Assembly (NCBI RefSeq): GCF_014204935.1
Contig: NZ_JACHMJ010000001.1
Location: 372,001-436,000 of the forward strand
Direction of reading: 5' to 3'
Origin: Conyzicola lurida
Lineage (GTDB): Bacteria > Actinomycetota > Actinomycetes > Actinomycetales > Microbacteriaceae
DNA: 64,000 nucleotides
The position numbers were made by a program, and so were the translations under genes. Positions 63,298 through 64,000 of this stretch are shown in pieces (the first letter of the stretch is position 1; every line of letters starts with the position of its first letter). The notes under the pieces were generated by a model. That model searched no databases, was not told where the DNA came from, and saw only the letters and a list, made by a program, of their open reading frames with translations.

Positions 63298-63839
63298 CAG
63301 CCGTTTCCCGTGTCGCCATCGGTACCAGCGTCCTGCTCGCCCTGATCGGAATCGGGGCCGTGATCGGCGGCCTCGGCTACGGGGTCATCGAGGAGGACGG
63401 GCTCATCGGGCCCGGCTTCCTCCCGACCCTGGCCGGCGGCCTGGTGGCGGTCTTCGCCATCGGCGACGTGATCGGACGCCTGCGCGCCAAGCCCACGCTG
63501 AGCGAGGCCGAGATCATCCTCGGCGCCGACGCGGGCGAGGTGCTCGCCGAGGAGAAGGCGGCCGAGTCGGACATCGACATCTTCGGCCGCGACCAGAAGC
63601 AGCGCACGCGCATGCTGGTCGCCGTCCTGGCGATCCTCATCGTCACCCTGCTGCTCGTGCCGGTGCTCGGCTTCATCATCTCGTTCGCGCTCATGCTGCT
63701 CGCGATCGCGATCTTCGTGGAGAAGCGCAAGTGGCTTCCCGCGCTGGCCGTGACCGCGGCCGCCCTCGCGGTGACTTACCTCATCTTCGTCGTGCTGCTG
63801 CGGGTCCCGCTGCCGCAGGGCCTCATCGGAATCATCTAA
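63294..63839 (+). CDS. Tripartite tricarboxylate transporter small membrane subunit (TctB-like)
   Basis: A 181-residue membrane protein with four hydrophobic segments (about residues 7-28, 40-58, 100-122 and 150-172) and the family loop LIGPGFLPTLAGGLV. An acidic cytoplasmic loop lies between segments 2 and 3. It is the small permease subunit between TctC and TctA. Confidence 0.9.
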   Translation: MTAVSRVAIGTSVLLALIGIGAVIGGLGYGVIEEDGLIGPGFLPTLAGGLVAVFAIGDVIGRLRAKPTLSEAEIILGADAGEVLAEEKAAESDIDIFGRDQKQRTRMLVAVLAILIVTLLLVPVLGFIISFALMLLAIAIFVEKRKWLPALAVTAAALAVTYLIFVVLLRVPLPQGLIGII

Positions 63840-63849
63840 GGAACAGGTC

Positions 63850-64000
63850 ATGTTCGACAATCTCGCACTCGGTTTCGCGACCGCGTTCACGGCGGAGAAC
63901 CTGCTGTGGTGCCTGGTGGGCGTCGTGCTCGGCACCGTGATCGGGCTTCTGCCCGGACTCGGCTCCACCACCGGCGTCGCCATCCTTATCCCGCTCACCC
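63850..64000 (+). CDS. Tripartite tricarboxylate transporter large subunit (TctA-like), 5' part only
   Basis: The first 50 residues are present; the gene runs off the window end. LGTVIGLLPGLGSTTGVAIL is the TctA signature after the first membrane segment. It starts 10 bases after the TctB stop. Confidence 0.92.
   Translation, partial: MFDNLALGFATAFTAENLLWCLVGVVLGTVIGLLPGLGSTTGVAILIPLT

Overview
The window is high-GC (roughly 70 percent) actinobacterial chromosome, most likely from the Micrococcales and probably a Microbacteriaceae member. Evidence: DUF3263, DUF3027, DUF2530 and DUF3072 small proteins, an IdeR/DtxR-type regulator, HtaA haem-binding domains, an XPB-type helicase with its partner, a groL gene behind CIRCE elements, and many genes whose start codon lies 6-7 bases after a TANNNT -10 box (leaderless mRNAs). 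No genus can be named from this alone.

Layout. 1-10850: end of a Ser/Thr kinase, a lipoprotein, pgi, a MarR/oxidoreductase divergent pair with three matching operators, small metabolic and membrane proteins, and a DesK/DesR-like two-component pair. 10851-15700: a lower-GC island with one 1285-residue YobI-like P-loop NTPase, ending at tRNA-Thr(UGU) and a 46-bp palindrome. 15769-18302: AHSA1 protein, an msrB-nitroreductase-LysE operon and an ElaA-like acetyltransferase. 18303-26809: iron/haem region with a ~2050-residue surface protein carrying six HtaA domains and an unaccompanied HmuT lipoprotein; the likely metal regulator (DtxR/IdeR family) is at 41703. 26973-34534: DUF3263, LytR_C protein, cold-shock protein, groL with triple CIRCE, WXG100 protein, an OmpR-type two-component system, and a FolP2-like gene coupled to a RibD-like reductase. 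35339-42395: XPB helicase pair, a long cold-shock protein with DUF3027, serC, dtxR. 42640-48450: two secreted peptidoglycan hydrolases sharing an N-terminal motif, a 38-codon small ORF ending in a terminator before an HNH gene, a PL11 rhamnogalacturonan lyase and tRNA-Arg(CCU). 48468-50308: a second lower-GC cassette next to that tRNA, two DUF488 genes divergent from a dual-OB-like gene. 50447-53694: glutaminase, DUF3072, alcohol dehydrogenase, DUF2277 and DUF1905.

54187-64000 is a catabolic locus: a GntR/FadR-type repressor, then a tightly overlapping operon (TIM-barrel isomerase-like protein, fused DhaK-DhaL kinase, RpiB-like isomerase, PdxA2-like dehydrogenase, MFS carrier, amidohydrolase-2 lactonase, TPI-like isomerase), then a tripartite tricarboxylate transporter running off the end. 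A kinase with TPI-like and RpiB-like isomerases is the gene set that turns L-erythrulose into D-erythrose 4-phosphate in tetritol and apionate catabolism, so a C4/C5 acid-sugar substrate is inferred. A 12-bp palindrome, consensus ATCCTATAGGAT, sits at all three promoters of the locus and is the proposed GntR operator.

Dispersed GTCGAAACC-type palindromic repeats fill many gene ends and supply the last codons and stop of at least two genes. No CRISPR array, integrase or transposase gene was seen.
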